DNA of 64,000 bases, from contig OZ231127.1 in NCBI GenBank assembly GCA_965153355.1, positions 30,070,001-30,134,000 on the forward strand, read 5' to 3'. Every line of letters starts with the position of its first letter. Position 1 is the first letter of the stretch. A program made the translations under genes and the position numbers. This DNA comes from Flaccisagitta enflata (taxonomy: Eukaryota; Chaetognatha; Sagittoidea; Aphragmophora). Below are positions 63,917 to 64,000 of the stretch, in pieces. Under the pieces are notes generated by a model. It had not been told where the DNA came from and ran no database searches. It saw only the letters and a program-made list of their open reading frames with translations.

Positions 63917-64000
63917 AATATCAAGTTGCTGACAGCAATCTGCCCATGATAGGGGAGGAAAGTGAGGATAAAGAGAAAGAAGGGAAAGGAGACGATGTGC
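63917..64000 (+). CDS. Partial exon L, cut by the window end
   Basis: The acceptor is CATCTTGTCAATTCAG. Entry is phase 1, giving GAA with exon K. It encodes YQVADSNLPMIGEESEDKEK and continues acidic (EGKGDDV) to the edge. The gene continues beyond the window. Confidence 0.55.

Overview
This window is repeat-saturated eukaryotic DNA. I see no bacterial operons, no rRNA or tRNA that I can defend, and no CRISPR array. It holds one intact retroelement gene, a chain of phase-compatible exons from at least one large host gene on the + strand, and otherwise microsatellites, minisatellites, MITE-like inverted-repeat elements and several families of structured interspersed repeats. An N-terminal GIY-YIG Penelope-like element (Naiad type), long introns and very dense (GA)n/(CT)n tracts suggest an invertebrate animal. 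I cannot name the phylum from sequence alone.

Layout. 0-9.6 kb: two MITEs with TA target duplications, a possible small exon at 2.4 kb, (GA)n and (TTG)n arrays, and several members of a hairpin-ended family that carries (TCCG)n. 9.6-20.6 kb: an approximately 11 kb structure with ~1.5 kb inverted arms built from 163-bp tandem subunits. Its interior is filled with nested VNTR-bearing retroposon-like elements and a 1.4 kb palindromic element. 20.6-24.5 kb: a VNTR element with a clean 14-bp target-site duplication, plus hairpin elements. 24.5-25.4 kb: two good exon candidates. 25.4-42 kb: microsatellites, a mosaic segmental duplication, more hairpin elements, an AT-rich ATATC array, a 20-bp minisatellite and a third MITE. 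42.8-45.2 kb: a 162-bp satellite, a 13-bp minisatellite and a higher-order duplication of both. 45.3-51.2 kb: the Naiad-like element with near-identical terminal direct repeats. 51.5 kb to the end: eight further internal exon candidates plus a partial one cut by the window edge.

The exons at 24.5-25.4 kb and 51.5-64 kb encode low-complexity acidic and Ala/Pro/Ser/Thr-rich sequence with no recognised domain. Their splice phases match at every junction checked. Three exons near the end share a SLHLA(D/E)S motif and all donate in phase 1, which suggests exon duplication. Several introns carry (GA)n close to the donor and (CT)n close to the acceptor, so the pre-mRNA could pair across the intron.

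The most unusual features are (1) the VNTR retroposon family, an SVA-like architecture with hairpin heads; (2) the hairpin-(TCCG)n family, whose terminal stem shows compensatory changes between copies; (3) the intact, apparently recent Naiad-like element; and (4) the giant inverted repeat.
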